Shown: positions 18,516 to 27,990 of the stretch, piece by piece | Layout: each line of letters opens with the position of its first letter | How positions within the stretch are numbered: position 1 is the first letter of the stretch | Assembly: GCA_003248315.1 (NCBI GenBank) | Contig: QKWM01000004.1 | Span: 5,577,001-5,641,000, forward strand | Direction of reading: 5' to 3' | Length of the DNA stretch: 64,000 nt | Source: Streptomyces sp. SW4 | GTDB taxonomy: Bacteria > Actinomycetota > Actinomycetes > Streptomycetales > Streptomycetaceae | The notes under the pieces: generated by a model | Told to the model about the DNA's origin: nothing | Database searches by the model: none | What the model saw: the letters and a program-made list of their open reading frames with translations, nothing else | Made by a program: the position numbers and the translations under genes

Positions 18516-19307
18516 ATGATCGACGAATCCGCCGCCCCCGCAGAGCTGACCAACAAGTCCGTGGTCAAGGCGGCGCGACTGCTGCGGGAGCTGGCGGCCC
18601 AGCCGCGCGGTGGCGCCACCGTGACCACGCTCGCCAAGGCCGTCGGGATGTCCCGGCCGACCGCGTTCCGGCTGCTGCTCAGCCTGGAGCAGACCGGGCT
18701 CGTGGACCGCATCGACAACAACTACGTCCTCGGCTGGGAGCTGGCCCGGCTCGGCCGGTACGCCGACCCGTACTCGGGTGTCGCTCAGCGCGCGCAGCCG
18801 CTCCTGCAGGAGCTCGCCGACCGCGTCGACGAGTCCGTCACCCTCTCCGTCGCCACGCCGGACGACGGTCTGGAGCTGATCGCCGAGGCGTACGGCTCGC
18901 ACGTCGTCGGTGTGATGAACCAGGGCATGCGCGGCCGGCACTACCCCCTGCACGCCAGCTCGACGGGGAAGGTGCTCCTGGCCGAGCTGGGGCGGGAACG
19001 GGTCACGGCCATGCTGCCGGAGCGGCTCGAGGCGTTCACGGAGCAGACCATCACCGACCGCGCCCAGCTCCTGCGCGAGCTGGACCAGGTCCGCGAGCAG
19101 GGTTACGGGATCATCGACAACGAGCTGGAGGAGGGCCTGCTGTCGCTGTCCCGGCCGGTGCGGGACCCGGCGGGCGAGCTGATCGCGATCCTCACCGTGA
19201 ACGGCCCGCGGTACCGCTTCTCGCGGGACCAGATCCCGGCCACCCTGGAACTGATGCGGGGCACCGTGGACCGGCTCGCGGCGGCCCTGTGGGACGAGTC
19301 GGACTGA
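18516..19307 (+). CDS. IclR-family transcriptional regulator
   Basis: An intact 263-aa regulator. The winged helix-turn-helix lies at residues about 15-75 (SVVKAARLLRELAAQPRGGA, TTLAKAVGMSRPTAFRLLLS) and the effector-binding GAF-like domain follows (SHVVGVMNQGMRGRHYPLHA, SSTGKVLLAEL, GYGIIDNELEEGLLSLSRPV). ATG 18516 has GAAGAGG upstream. It faces the dehydratase/dehydrogenase pair convergently, and shared operators before its own gene and before those genes make it their likely regulator. Confidence 0.88.
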   Translation: MIDESAAPAELTNKSVVKAARLLRELAAQPRGGATVTTLAKAVGMSRPTAFRLLLSLEQTGLVDRIDNNYVLGWELARLGRYADPYSGVAQRAQPLLQELADRVDESVTLSVATPDDGLELIAEAYGSHVVGVMNQGMRGRHYPLHASSTGKVLLAELGRERVTAMLPERLEAFTEQTITDRAQLLRELDQVREQGYGIIDNELEEGLLSLSRPVRDPAGELIAILTVNGPRYRFSRDQIPATLELMRGTVDRLAAALWDESD

Positions 19308-19315
19308 CGGCCCCG

Positions 19316-19443
19316 GGCGTCCGCGGCGGATCCGCGTACGGGAGAGGACGGACGCGGGCGTCCGGCGGATCCGCGTACGGGAGAGGACGGACGCGGCCGG
19401 CGCGGCGCCCGCCGACGCGGCGCCGACGCGGCGCCGACGCGGT
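19316..19443. repeat. Intergenic tandem repeats between convergent genes
   Basis: Two copies of a unit of about 40 bp (19316-19356 and 19357-19395; the second lacks 2 bp) share GGATCCGCGTACGGGAGAGG. They are followed by three copies of GCCGACGCGGC up to 19443. No reading frame is supported here. Confidence 0.75.
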
Positions 19444-19453
19444 GCTCTGCGCG

Positions 19454-20575
19454 TCACAGGGCCCACTGCGCGACCGGGTCGCCGAGAACCTCCTCGTCGA
19501 CGTCCAGGCCGAGACCCGGCGCGGCGGGCGGGCGCACCAGCCCGTCCTCGCCGACCGCGTCGAACTCCGCGGTCCTCAGCGTCACCATGTCGGCGCAGTT
19601 GAGGACCGAGCGCAGCATCCGGGGCGGACCGTGGCGCCGAGATGGACGATTCCGGCGAAGGCGATCGCGGAGCCGACCGTGTCCTGCACCGAGACGGTCA
19701 GTCCACTGGCGCGGGCGATGTCTCGGTGGCGCCGGCCGCGGGTCAGACCCCCGCCTTGGAGATCTTCAGTCCGATGCCGTCGGCGACGTCGCCCGCGGCG
19801 GTGAACGCGATGTCGGCGTCCTCCACGCCCAGTTCGTCGATGATGATCGGGTACGGGCAGCGCCGGCGCAGGCTCATCGTCTCCCGCCAGGTGGCGCAGG
19901 GCGCCTCCAGGGTGAAGTCGAGGCCGGCGGGAAGCAGGCGCAGCATCCGCAGCGCGGACTCGGGCAGCAGCCCGTTGTTGGCGTCGACGAGGAAGAACTC
20001 GCCGGGGCGGGAGTCGGCGAGGCTGGCGGCGATGCGCTCGGCGTCCAGCGCCGGGCCCCCTTCCTCCTCCGACGCGCCGATCTTGATGGAGTGCGAGCGG
20101 TAGCCGCGGGCCCGGTGCTCGGCCACCCGCGCACGCATCTCCTCGGGGTCACCGGCGTGGATGGACGACATCTGCGGCATGCCGACGCCGGTCGAGCCGC
20201 CGAGGAGCTCGGCCACGGGAGGCCGGCCGATCGGCCGAAGGCGTCCCAGCAGGCCACGTCCAGCGCGGTCTTGGCGTGGTTGTGGCCGGTGAGTGCCTCG
20301 TCCATGACGTCGTTGACGCGGTCGACGCGGCGCGGGTCGTGGCCGAGCAGATGCGGGGCGATCTCCTCGATGCCGGCCCGTACGCCGCGTGCGTGCGCCG
20401 CGATCCAGGTGGAGCCGAACGGGGTGGACTCGCCCCAGCCCTGGGTGCCGTCGTCACAGGTGATGCGGACGATGGAGGCGTCGAAGGAGGTGTAGGTACG
20501 GCCGCCCGACAGCAGGTAGGTGCCGCCGGAGTACGGCAGGTCGGCCTGGAAGAGCTCTATCCGGGTGATCTTCAT
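19454..20575 (-). CDS. Mandelate racemase/muconate-lactonizing (enolase superfamily) enzyme, cis-3-hydroxy-L-proline dehydratase-like (frameshifted)
   Basis: About 370 aa. The N-terminal capping domain starts MKITRIELFQADLPYSGGTY and continues WGESTPFGSTWIAAHA. The barrel shows SHSIKIGASEEEGGPALDAE (first catalytic Lys), FFLVDANNG (metal Asp), FTLEAPC (metal Glu), PIIIDELG and GIGLKISKAG (second catalytic Lys). The paired lysines and surrounding sequence match what I recall of cis-3-hydroxy-L-proline dehydratases, but other acid-sugar dehydratases are possible. One-base losses near 20225, 19748 and 19622. ATG 20575 follows AAGGAG. It is the second gene after the dehydrogenase, 30 bp downstream, likely one IclR-controlled unit. 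Confidence 0.8.
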
Positions 20576-20605
20576 GGTCGCGGTCTCCTTGCCCGGTCCG
20601 GCCGC

Positions 20606-21709
20606 TCAGCGCTCGTGGCCGGTGGCCGGCGGTACGAGGACGAGCTTCCCGGTGTGCTTCTTGCTCAGGAACTCCTGCTGCGCGGTGGCGATCTCGGCGA
20701 GCGGGAACGTGGCGGCGACGACGGGCCGGATCTCCTCCCGCTCGATGTAGGAGACGAGGTTCTCGAAGACGGCGTCGGGCTGGAACGTGCAGCCGAACAG
20801 GGTGAGGTCCTTGAGGTACACGGTGCGCAGGTCGATCTCGCTGATCGGCCCGCCGATGGCGCCGGCGACCGCGTACCGGCCCCCGGTGCGCAGCACCTCC
20901 AGCAGGGACGGCCACTGCGGTCCGGCCACCAGGTCGACGACGACGTCGACGGAGCCCGCGCCCAGCTCGGCGACGAGGTCGGCGCCGCGGTCGAGGGTCC
21001 GGTCGGCGCCCTGGGCCAGGACGTCGGCGGCCTTGGCGGCGGAGCAGACGGCGGTGACGGTCGCTCCGCGCCGCTTGGCGAGCTGCACGGCGGCGAGACC
21101 CACGCCGCCCGAGGCGCCCGTGACGAGCACGTGCTCGGCGCCGGTGCCGGTGCGGTGCAGCATGTTCTCCGCCGTGGAGTACGCGCAGGGGACCGCCGCC
21201 AGCTCGGCGTCGCTCCAGTCGCTCACCACCGCGTACGTGTCGGCTGCCGGGGCGGTGGCGTACTGGGCGAAGCCGCCGTCGCACTCGCTGCCGTACGTCC
21301 AGCAGGCGTAGGGCGCGAAGCCGACCGGGGCCCGGAGCATGGTGCGTACGAGGACGCGCTCGCCGACGCGTCCGGCGGGCACCCCCTCGCCGACCGCGAC
21401 GATCCTGCCGCAGACGTCGGCGCCCTGGATGCGCGGGAAGGCGAGGGCGGTGCCGGACCAGCTGGCCCGGTCCCCGTCGGCGACGGAGTCGAAGCCCTGG
21501 GCCGCGCCGGACTCCGTCCCGGCCGTCACCTGCTTCGCGTACCAGCCGATGCGGGTGTTGATGTCGGTGTTGTTGATCCCGGCGGCCCCCACCTCGATGA
21601 GCACGTCACCCGGCCGGGGGGACGGAACGGGGACGTCGGTGCGGTACTCCAGCTTGTCGAGCCCGCCGTGGCCGGTCAGCAGCACGGCGGACATGGTCGT
21701 GGGCAGCAA
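20606..21709 (-). CDS. Zinc-type alcohol dehydrogenase/quinone reductase family oxidoreductase
   Basis: An intact medium-chain dehydrogenase of about 367 aa: GroES-like fold at the start (PSPRPGDVLIEVGAAGINNT, FPRIQGADVCGRIVAVGEGV) and a Rossmann domain with VTGASGGVGLAAVQLAKRRG for NAD(P)H. The catalytic-zinc Cys pattern of true alcohol dehydrogenases is not obvious, so it is closer to the quinone oxidoreductase branch. The frame opens with GTG at 21724, but GGAGGGAG at 21715-21722 suits the TTG at 21709; ATG at 21694 (MSAVLLTGHGG) is a further option. The IclR operator lies about 43 bp upstream. Confidence 0.85.
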   Translation of the reverse strand: MLPTTMSAVLLTGHGGLDKLEYRTDVPVPSPRPGDVLIEVGAAGINNTDINTRIGWYAKQVTAGTESGAAQGFDSVADGDRASWSGTALAFPRIQGADVCGRIVAVGEGVPAGRVGERVLVRTMLRAPVGFAPYACWTYGSECDGGFAQYATAPAADTYAVVSDWSDAELAAVPCAYSTAENMLHRTGTGAEHVLVTGASGGVGLAAVQLAKRRGATVTAVCSAAKAADVLAQGADRTLDRGADLVAELGAGSVDVVVDLVAGPQWPSLLEVLRTGGRYAVAGAIGGPISEIDLRTVYLKDLTLFGCTFQPDAVFENLVSYIEREEIRPVVAATFPLAEIATAQQEFLSKKHTGKLVLVPPATGHER

Positions 21710-21751
21710 GAGCGCTCCCTCCACTGGGCGGACGGCCCGCGAAATCCTAGG

Positions 21752-21768
21752 CGTTCATATAGTGAACG
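21752..21768. promoter_or_regulatory. IclR operator, copy 2
   Basis: CGTTCATATAGTGAACG: arms CGTTCA and TGAACG around a 5-bp spacer, a perfect inverted repeat. It precedes the dehydrogenase/dehydratase pair and overlaps the last codons of the GtrA-like gene. Confidence 0.75.
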
Positions 21769-22270
21769 GCGCGTTCAGGCTAGGCCGATGGAGTGCGGGT
21801 GTCAACGGCTCGGCCGCCCGTGGGGCCGGGGTGTTGCGCGCGGTGAAGACGCAGTGCCGCAGGACGAGGAAGCGGCCGATGCCCGCGAGGCCGGAGGCTC
21901 CGAGATGGACGAACTGCTCGGCCGGCACGGAGGGGGAGGGGTCGAGCAGATGCAGGATCCCTACGGCGGTGCAGGTGACCAGGTAGGCGACGGCCGCCGA
22001 CCCCGCCGACTGCGCGTGCCCCCGCCATCCGGCGCCGCGCCCCTGGGCGAAGGTGACCCGGGAGTGCAGCTCGGTGGAGAGCGCCGTGGAGGCGGCGGTG
22101 ACGACCGCGTTGGCGACCACCCAGGGCGTGACCGTCGCCAGAAGGGGTGCCGCGAGGCCGGCCAGGACGCCGGTGCCGCCACCGAGGACCGCGAACCTGA
22201 GGAAGCAGGCCACGGCCCCCGCCCCGGCCGAGGCCGCACGGTCGGGAGTACGCGCGAGCGGCGACTTCAT
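21755..22270 (-). CDS. GtrA-like membrane protein
   Basis: 171 aa with four hydrophobic helices (FLRFAVLGGGTGVLAGLAA, TPWVVANAVVTAASTALSTE, AGSAAVAYLVTCTAVGILHL, FVHLGASGLAGIGRFLVLRH), the topology of the GtrA/DPMS-flippase-like family that moves lipid-linked sugars or is found with cell-envelope glycosylation. The start at 22270 has AAGGA. Its last residues and stop lie inside the IclR operator that serves the downstream genes, so the operator is partly coding. Paralogue role unknown. Confidence 0.7.
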   Translation of the reverse strand: MKSPLARTPDRAASAGAGAVACFLRFAVLGGGTGVLAGLAAPLLATVTPWVVANAVVTAASTALSTELHSRVTFAQGRGAGWRGHAQSAGSAAVAYLVTCTAVGILHLLDPSPSVPAEQFVHLGASGLAGIGRFLVLRHCVFTARNTPAPRAAEPLTPALHRPSLNAPFTI

Positions 22271-22383
22271 GGCGGGGTCCTTCCTCAGGGTCCGGTGCGT
22301 GCGCCGTGCTTGTTTCTGATATGGGAAACGCTACGTTGCCTTTATTGGCGAGGCAATGTGCTTCCTTCGCGGATTCGCGATAC

Positions 22384-22459
22384 ATGCAGGCAGACGCCTG
22401 CATTTCATTGCAATGGTACCGGGGTTAATGCAACGCACCTCGCTGTGTTCATTGCAATG
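22384..22459. promoter_or_regulatory. Cluster of palindromes in divergent AT-richer intergenic region
   Basis: Between divergent genes: ATGCAGGC-AGAC-GCCTGCAT (22384-22403), CATTGCAATG (22406-22415) and a second CATTGCAATG (22450-22459), the last two 44 bp apart, about four helical turns, with a half site ATGCAACG between. Further upstream TTGCCT and AGGCAA form another inverted pair (about 22335-22355). Base composition is markedly lower in GC than around it. Confidence 0.6.
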
Positions 22460-22461
22460 AG

Positions 22462-23118
22462 ATGGGGGTGAAGGTCATGCCGGGAACCAGGGAGGGCGCG
22501 GCCCCCGCACCGAAGCCTTCGCTAGGATCGGGCCACGATGACTTCTCCCAGCGATCCCACACGGCCCCCGGTGGGGCGGTCCGGGTGCCGGTACGCGTGA
22601 TGCGGCCTTCACTCGCGGCGTTCGCGAAGGCGGTGTGGGGCTTCGCCGGCGGCGCCACCGAAGCCGCCTTCACCAAGCGCCTCCGCCGCGCCGCGCTGGC
22701 CCCGGACCCGGATCCCACACTGGGCGTCGACGCCATGACCTTCGCTCCGCTGGCCCTGCGCGAGACCGGCGCCGTATACGTCTTCGACCAGGCCGGTCTG
22801 CGGCTGGAAGGCAGTTCCGAGGTGTCTCTCGCGCTGTCCTGGAGCGAGGTGGCCCGCGTGGCCCTGCAGGTGCAGCACTCCCCGACGCTGGGCCTGAGGA
22901 TGCTGCGGGTGGTGCTGTGGCCGGTCGATCCGCAGACCTTCCTGGCCGCCCATCCCGGAAGCGCGCAGGCCTGGGACGCGGAGACCGGGGGGTGTGCGCT
23001 GGCGGTGGTCAAGGCCACCGCCGTCCCACGGGACTCCCTCGACCTGACGCTGGCCGGCCTGCGGTTCGCGGGGGAGCGGTTCGACGGACGGGTGGAGGAG
23101 GTCCGGCCCGCCCGGTGA
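22462..23118 (+). CDS. Conserved hypothetical protein
   Basis: Up to 218 aa, soluble. The most family-like part begins at VRVPVRVMRPSLAAFAKAVW and continues FAGGATEAAFTKRLRRAALA, GAVYVFDQAGLRLEGSSEVS and LALSWSEVARVALQVQHSP, a pleckstrin-like beta-rich pattern. I do not recognise a function. The frame opens at ATG 22462 next to the CATTGCAATG palindrome. An alternative start in another frame at 22538 (MTSPSDPTRPP) joined by one lost base near 22590 is plausible given the defects elsewhere. Confidence 0.55.
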   Translation: MGVKVMPGTREGAAPAPKPSLGSGHDDFSQRSHTAPGGAVRVPVRVMRPSLAAFAKAVWGFAGGATEAAFTKRLRRAALAPDPDPTLGVDAMTFAPLALRETGAVYVFDQAGLRLEGSSEVSLALSWSEVARVALQVQHSPTLGLRMLRVVLWPVDPQTFLAAHPGSAQAWDAETGGCALAVVKATAVPRDSLDLTLAGLRFAGERFDGRVEEVRPAR

Positions 23119-23282
23119 CGGGACCGGGGAAGCAAGAACCGGTGCAGGGACGGCGCGTGCCCGCCGGCGAGGGAACCCGGCGGGGCGGGCGATGAGTTGC
23201 GGGCCGTACTCAGGTCACACCATGCGGACCACCGCCGGCGGCACCGGCCGGCAGCTGACGTGTTCGTCACCGAAGGAGAGGC

Positions 23283-23840
23283 ATGGCCAAGCTCATCTAC
23301 TCCATGATCACCTCGCTCGACGGCTACGCCGTGGCGGCCGAGGGCGACCTCGGCGCCGGCGCCGACGACGAGGAGGTGCACACCTTCATCGGCGACCTCT
23401 TCCGCCCGGTCGGCACGTACCTCTACGGCCGGCGGATGTACGAGACGATGGTCTACTGGGAGACCGCGCACACCGAGCCGGACCAGCCGCCGCACATCCT
23501 CCAGTACGCCCGCGACTGGCAGGCCGCGCAGAAGATCGTGTACTCGACGACGCTCGCGTCGGTGTCCAGCGCGAGGACCAGGATCGAGCGGACCTTCGAC
23601 CCGGACGCGGTGCGCAAGCTCAAGGCCGAATCCGAGCACGACCTCACCGTCGACGGGCCGACCCTCGCCGCCCAGGCGATCGCGGCCGGCCTGGTCGACG
23701 AGTACCGCCTGTTCATCACGACGAGTGTGGTCGGCGGCGGCAAGCGGTTCTTCCCCGACGGCGTACGCCTCGACCTCGAACTGGTCGAGGAGCGCGCCTT
23801 CGGCAGCGGACTGCTCTACGCCCGCTACCGCACCCGCTGA
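23283..23840 (+). CDS. Dihydrofolate reductase-like (RibD C-terminal domain) protein
   Basis: An intact 185-aa single-domain protein of the DHFR/RibD-C family: MAKLIYSMITSLDGYAVAAE at the start, YGRRMYETMVYWE in the nucleotide-binding part, and LTVDGPTLAAQAIAAGLVDE followed by YRLFITTSVVGGGKRFFPDG. The G-G-G-K-R-F-F-P signature is typical. GGAGAGGC precedes ATG 23283. Family members bind NADPH; most actinobacterial paralogues have no known substrate. It appears monocistronic. Confidence 0.85.
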   Translation: MAKLIYSMITSLDGYAVAAEGDLGAGADDEEVHTFIGDLFRPVGTYLYGRRMYETMVYWETAHTEPDQPPHILQYARDWQAAQKIVYSTTLASVSSARTRIERTFDPDAVRKLKAESEHDLTVDGPTLAAQAIAAGLVDEYRLFITTSVVGGGKRFFPDGVRLDLELVEERAFGSGLLYARYRTR

Positions 23841-23883
23841 GCCGCACCGTTCGACGCCCCCGGGCCGCCCCACGGGCCGACGC

Positions 23884-23912
23884 CCCCGCCGACGGCCTGG
23901 CCGCCGGCGGGG
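23884..23912 (+). terminator. Hairpin terminator
   Basis: An 8-bp stem (CCCCGCCG / CGGCGGGG) with internal loop pairing (GGC...GCC) begins 44 bp after the DHFR-like stop. Confidence 0.5.
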
Positions 23913-24042
23913 ACTGCTGAGCACGCTGAACGCGCCGTGCGACGGCCACGGGAAAGGGGCGCGCAGATGTTCCTTACCCTCCACACCGTGGGCCGAGGCG
24001 AAGGGCCCCGTCCCGTTCGTTCAGGAAGCCCTCACGAAACCC

Positions 24043-24434
24043 TCAGGAAGCCCTGATCGCCCGGTCGATCTCGGCACCGGTGCGGGCCACCACGACGGGC
24101 TGCCCGTCCCGGAGGACGGCCGGCAGACGCTCGCGGTCCTCGTCCCGCCGCACGACGGTCGGCCCGCCCGGGACGACGAGCACGGCGTCCAGCCGCCGCA
24201 GCAGGGCGGCCAGGAGGTCCAGGATCCCTTCCCCGCCGAAGCGGTTGAAGGTGATGCCGGTCGGGCTGTTGACGTACACGCCCGCCTCCTCGCCTGCCGC
24301 CGTGCTCACCAGCAGGAAGCCCGTCTCCCGGTCGCGCGCCACCACATGGGGCCGAGAACCTCGTGCGCGGCGCGCATGTCCAACGGCGTGGGCTCCCCGT
24401 TCTCGAACCGGCACACGAAGACGTCGAAACTCAT
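24043..24434 (-). CDS. Conserved hypothetical protein (frameshifted)
   Basis: About 131 aa from two frames: MSFDVFVCRFENGEPTPLDM at the start, one base lost near 24350, then GVYVNSPTGITFNRFGGEGI and DLLAALLRRLDAVLVVPGG. The strand-rich start and the FNRFGGEG motif recur in small streptomycete proteins of unknown role. Soluble, no membrane segment. It lies 70 bp downstream of a lipoprotein gene on the same strand and may share its transcript. Confidence 0.55.
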
Positions 24435-24504
24435 CGAGCGGGATCCCATCTGATGCCGAGACAGCCTGCGGAACGGTGATCGGGCAGAGATCGCCGTCGG
24501 TTGA

Positions 24505-24932
24505 TCAGCAGGCGATGCCCTGAGTACGCAGCCATTCGCATTGGATCTCGCCCGAGGACTTCGGCCTGTCGATGCCCGGCCGCATGGTCCGGAGTTCCTC
24601 CACGGTGGCGTCCTCGGGCCACGCCGTGGGGTTGCCGTCGCCCGGTGGAGCGGCGCTCGGTGCGGAGGGGCTGGGCGCGGAGGGGCGTGGGGAGGAAGGC
24701 GTAGGAGAGACGCGCACCGGGCTCGGTGACGGACTCTCCTTCGCCGCCCGGTGTGTGGGCGTCTGCGGGGATGGCGCCGAATTCTGCGGCACGGGCTTGC
24801 TCGCCGGTGAACTCGTCGACGAGGCCGAGGGAGCAGAGCCCTCCCGGAACCGCTCGTGCAGGCCGCCGCTCCGGCGCTCACGACGACCAGCAGCACTGCC
24901 ACGACCTTGGTCACCACACTGCCTGCTCGCAT
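24505..24932 (-). CDS. Secreted lipoprotein with Ser/Pro-rich linker (frameshifted)
   Basis: The start MRAGSVVTKVVAVLLVVVSA followed by GAAAC-TSGSG is a signal peptide with lipobox, giving a membrane-anchored lipoprotein. After one lost base near 24840 comes a long Ser/Pro/Ala linker (SASSTSSPASKPVPQNSAPS) and a compact C-terminus ending EIQCEWLRTQGIAC, whose two Cys could pair outside the cell. About 142 aa in all. No known family. Confidence 0.6.
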
Positions 24933-25157
24933 GTCGGAATTCCCCAAAGTGACGGACCGGGACGCTCGAACTCTACGACGTCCGTCAGGAGGCTATGAGG
25001 GGCTGCACTGTTGGCTGCAGCCTCGGCTGGGGGGGGCCGCTGGGTGGGGCGTGGCGCAGGCGCGACGCGGGCCCAGAGGGTGTCTCTTGGAGGAAGGCGT
25101 GCGGTGCCGGTGCGTCGGTGCTGTCGGCCGGTCCCGGCACCAGGCGCCGCCGCCGTG

Positions 25158-27990
25158 TCACAGTGCCCGCGCCGCGTAGGCCCGCACGTCCGCGTCCGGG
25201 TCCTTCGTCGCCGTGGCCAGGGCCGCCCGGGCGGCCTCGGTGGCACGGTGCCGGGTCAGTGCCGCCACCGCGGCCTTGCGGACGTCGGCGTTCGGGTCGG
25301 CGACGGCCTCGGTGAGGGCAGGGACCGCGAGGCCGGGGTCCGCGAGGGACAGGGCGGTGGCGGCGCCGGCCCGTACCTGCCAGGCCGGGTCGGACAACGC
25401 CGCCCGCGCGCGTCCGGCCAGGGGAGCGGGCAGCCGGCCCTGCCCAGGGCCTCGTAGGCGGCCGCGCGCACCAAGGCGTCGGGATCGTCGACCAGCTCGG
25501 TCAGAGCCGACTCGATCAGGGCCGGCTCGGTCAGGGACGATTCGAGCCGGGGCGAGTGGAGCCGGTCCGGGCCGGGGGCGGCCGACAGGGTGGCGGCGAG
25601 TCGTCCGTCCGCCACCGTGGCCAGGGCCTTGGCGATCGCGACGCGGACCTCGCGGGACGGGTCGGCGGTCGCCGCGCGGGCCAGGACCTCGGCGGCGTCG
25701 ACCGACACCAGCGCGCGCACGGCAGCGATGCGCACGGTGACGTCCGAGTCCGCCAGGGAGTCGGCGAACAGCGCGGTGTCCCCGAGGCGCAGGACGCGCA
25801 GGGCGTCCAGTGCGGCGGCGCGGGCGACGGGGTCCGCCCCGGACAGGGCGGCGGTGAGGCCGTCGCGCAGGGCCGGTTCGGGGGACAGCGTCTCGACGAG
25901 TTCCCTCAGGGAGGCGGCCGCGGCGGCGCGCACGCCGGCGTCGGTGTCGGTGAGCGCGGCGGCGACCGCCGGCCCGTGCCGGGCGGTACCGTCTCCGTCA
26001 GGACAGTGAGGGCCGTCCGGCGGACGGCAGGGTCGGGGTCGGTCAGGTAGGGGGTGAGGGCGGGCAGCGGGGGTGCGTCCTCCGCGAGGGCGAGGAGTTC
26101 GAGCAGGCGTGGCGTGGCCGGCGTGTCCGCCGAGGCGGCGGGCCCGGCGCTGGTGCCGGGCACGGCGCGCTCCTGCCGCATCGCCACCGGCGCCGCCTCC
26201 CGGGTCCCCGCGATCGCCACCTGCTCCGGATGGACCTCGCCGATCCGGCGCGCGGGGCCGCCGACCGGGGTGTAGCCGTCGACCGGGACCAGGTAGGGGG
26301 CGACGGGACGCGCCGTGAACTCCATCGCGCCCGTCGGGGACTTGCGCAGGTCGAGGTGGTGGAACCAGGACGCGTCGTCACGCCGCGGATGGTCGAGGCG
26401 GTCGTGGTAGAGGCCCCAGCGGGACTCCGTGCGCGCCAGCGAGGCCCGCGCGGCCATCTCCGCGCAGTCGCGGATGAAGCCCACCTCCGCGCAGCGCATC
26501 AGCTCGTGCGGGGTGCGGGCCCCCATCGCGGCGATGTCGGCACGCATCCGCTCGAACGCCTCCAGGGCCAGCGACAGCCGGGCCCCGGACTTCGGCGGGG
26601 CGACGTAGTCGTTCACGAAGCGCCGCAGCTTGTACTCGACCTGGGGCTGCGGCGGGCCGTCGGGGTTGCGCAGCGGGCGGTAGACCAGCTCGTGCGCCTC
26701 CCGGAGCTGGTCGAGCGGCAACTCCCCTTCGAACGCCGTGTACCGGGACGCGTCGGCGCCCGCCAGGTCCCCGAAGACGAACGCGCCGATCATGTAGTTG
26801 TGCGGCACGCAGGCCAGGTCCCCGGCCGCGTACAGGCGGGGCACGGTCGTACGGGCGTGGTCGTCGACCCGGACGCCCGAGGCCGAGTGGCCGCCGCACA
26901 GGCCGATCTCGGAGATGTGCATCTCGACGTCGTGCGTGCGGTAGTCGTGGCCGCGGCCCGCGTGGAAGGTGCCGCGCGTCGGCCGCTCCGTCGAGTGCAG
27001 GATCGACTCCAGGGCGGAGAGCGACTCCTCCGGCAGATGGCTCAGCTTCAGGTACACCGGGCCCCGGTCGCTCGCCACCTCGGCGGCGAACTCGGCCATC
27101 ATCTGCCCCGACCAGTAGTCGGAGTCGACGAAGCGTTCACCGTGCCGGTTGACCTGGTAGCCGCCGAACGGGTTGGCGACGTACGCGCAGGCAGGACCGT
27201 TGTAGTCCTTGATCAGCGGGTTGATCTGGAAGCACTCGATGCCGGTCAGTTCGGCGCCCGCGTGATAGGCCATCGCGTAGCCGTCGCCCGCGTTCGTCGG
27301 GTTCTCGTACGTGCCGTACAGATACCCGGACGCCGGCAGGCCGAGGCGGCCGCAGGCACCCGTCGCCAGGATCACGGCGCCCGCGCGCACGGTGACGAAG
27401 GCGCCCGTGCGGGTGTGGAAGCCGGCCGCGCCCACGGCACGCCCCGCCACCGTGAGAACCCGCACCGGCATCACCCGGTTCTCGATCCGGATCCGCTCGC
27501 GCATCTCGCGTCGCCGCAACTGCCGGTACAGGACCTTCTTGACGTCCTTGCCCTCGGGCATCGGCAGCACGTAGGAGCCGGAGCGGTGCACCTGGCGGAC
27601 CGCGTACGCGCCGTGCTCGTCCTTCTCGAACTTCACCCCGTACGACTCCAGTCGCCGCACCATCGCGAAGCCGCGCGTGGCGGTCTGGCGGACGGTGGAC
27701 TGGTCGACGATGCCGTCGTTGGCGCGGGTGATCTCGGCGACGTAGTCGTCGGGTTCGGCGCGGCCCGGGACGACCGCGTTGTTCACGCCGTCCATGCCCA
27801 TGGCGAGCGCGCCCGAGTGCCGGACGTGGGCCTTCTCCAGCAGCAGCACGTCCGCGCCGCGCTCGGCGGCCGTCAGCGCGGCCATGGTGCCGGCGGTGCC
27901 GCCGCCGATCACGAGGACGTCGCAGCTCATTTCCTGTGCGTCGGCGAGGGCCGGGATCTGCAGGGCAGTGTCCACCAGGGTGCCTTTCAC
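25158..27990 (-). CDS. AprA/fumarate-reductase-like flavoprotein fused to C-terminal HEAT repeats (frameshifted)
   Basis: About 945 aa. Residues 15-560 are an FAD-binding flavoprotein of the succinate dehydrogenase/fumarate reductase/AprA class: CDVLVIGGGTAGTMAALTA (Rossmann), RHSGALAMGMDGVNN, VILATGACGRLG, YAAGDLACVPHNYMIGAF. After a linker, residues about 640-945 are tandem HEAT repeats (e.g. DPDPAVRRTALTVLTE, DSDVTVRIAAVRALVSVDA, DPNADVRKAAVAALTRHRA). One-base losses near 25990 and 25430 break the repeat region only. GTG 27990 overlaps the ATPase stop by 4 bp, the last gene of the operon. The flavoprotein likely takes or gives electrons to the operon's ferredoxin; substrate unknown. The HEAT tail may mediate partner binding. 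Confidence 0.8.
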
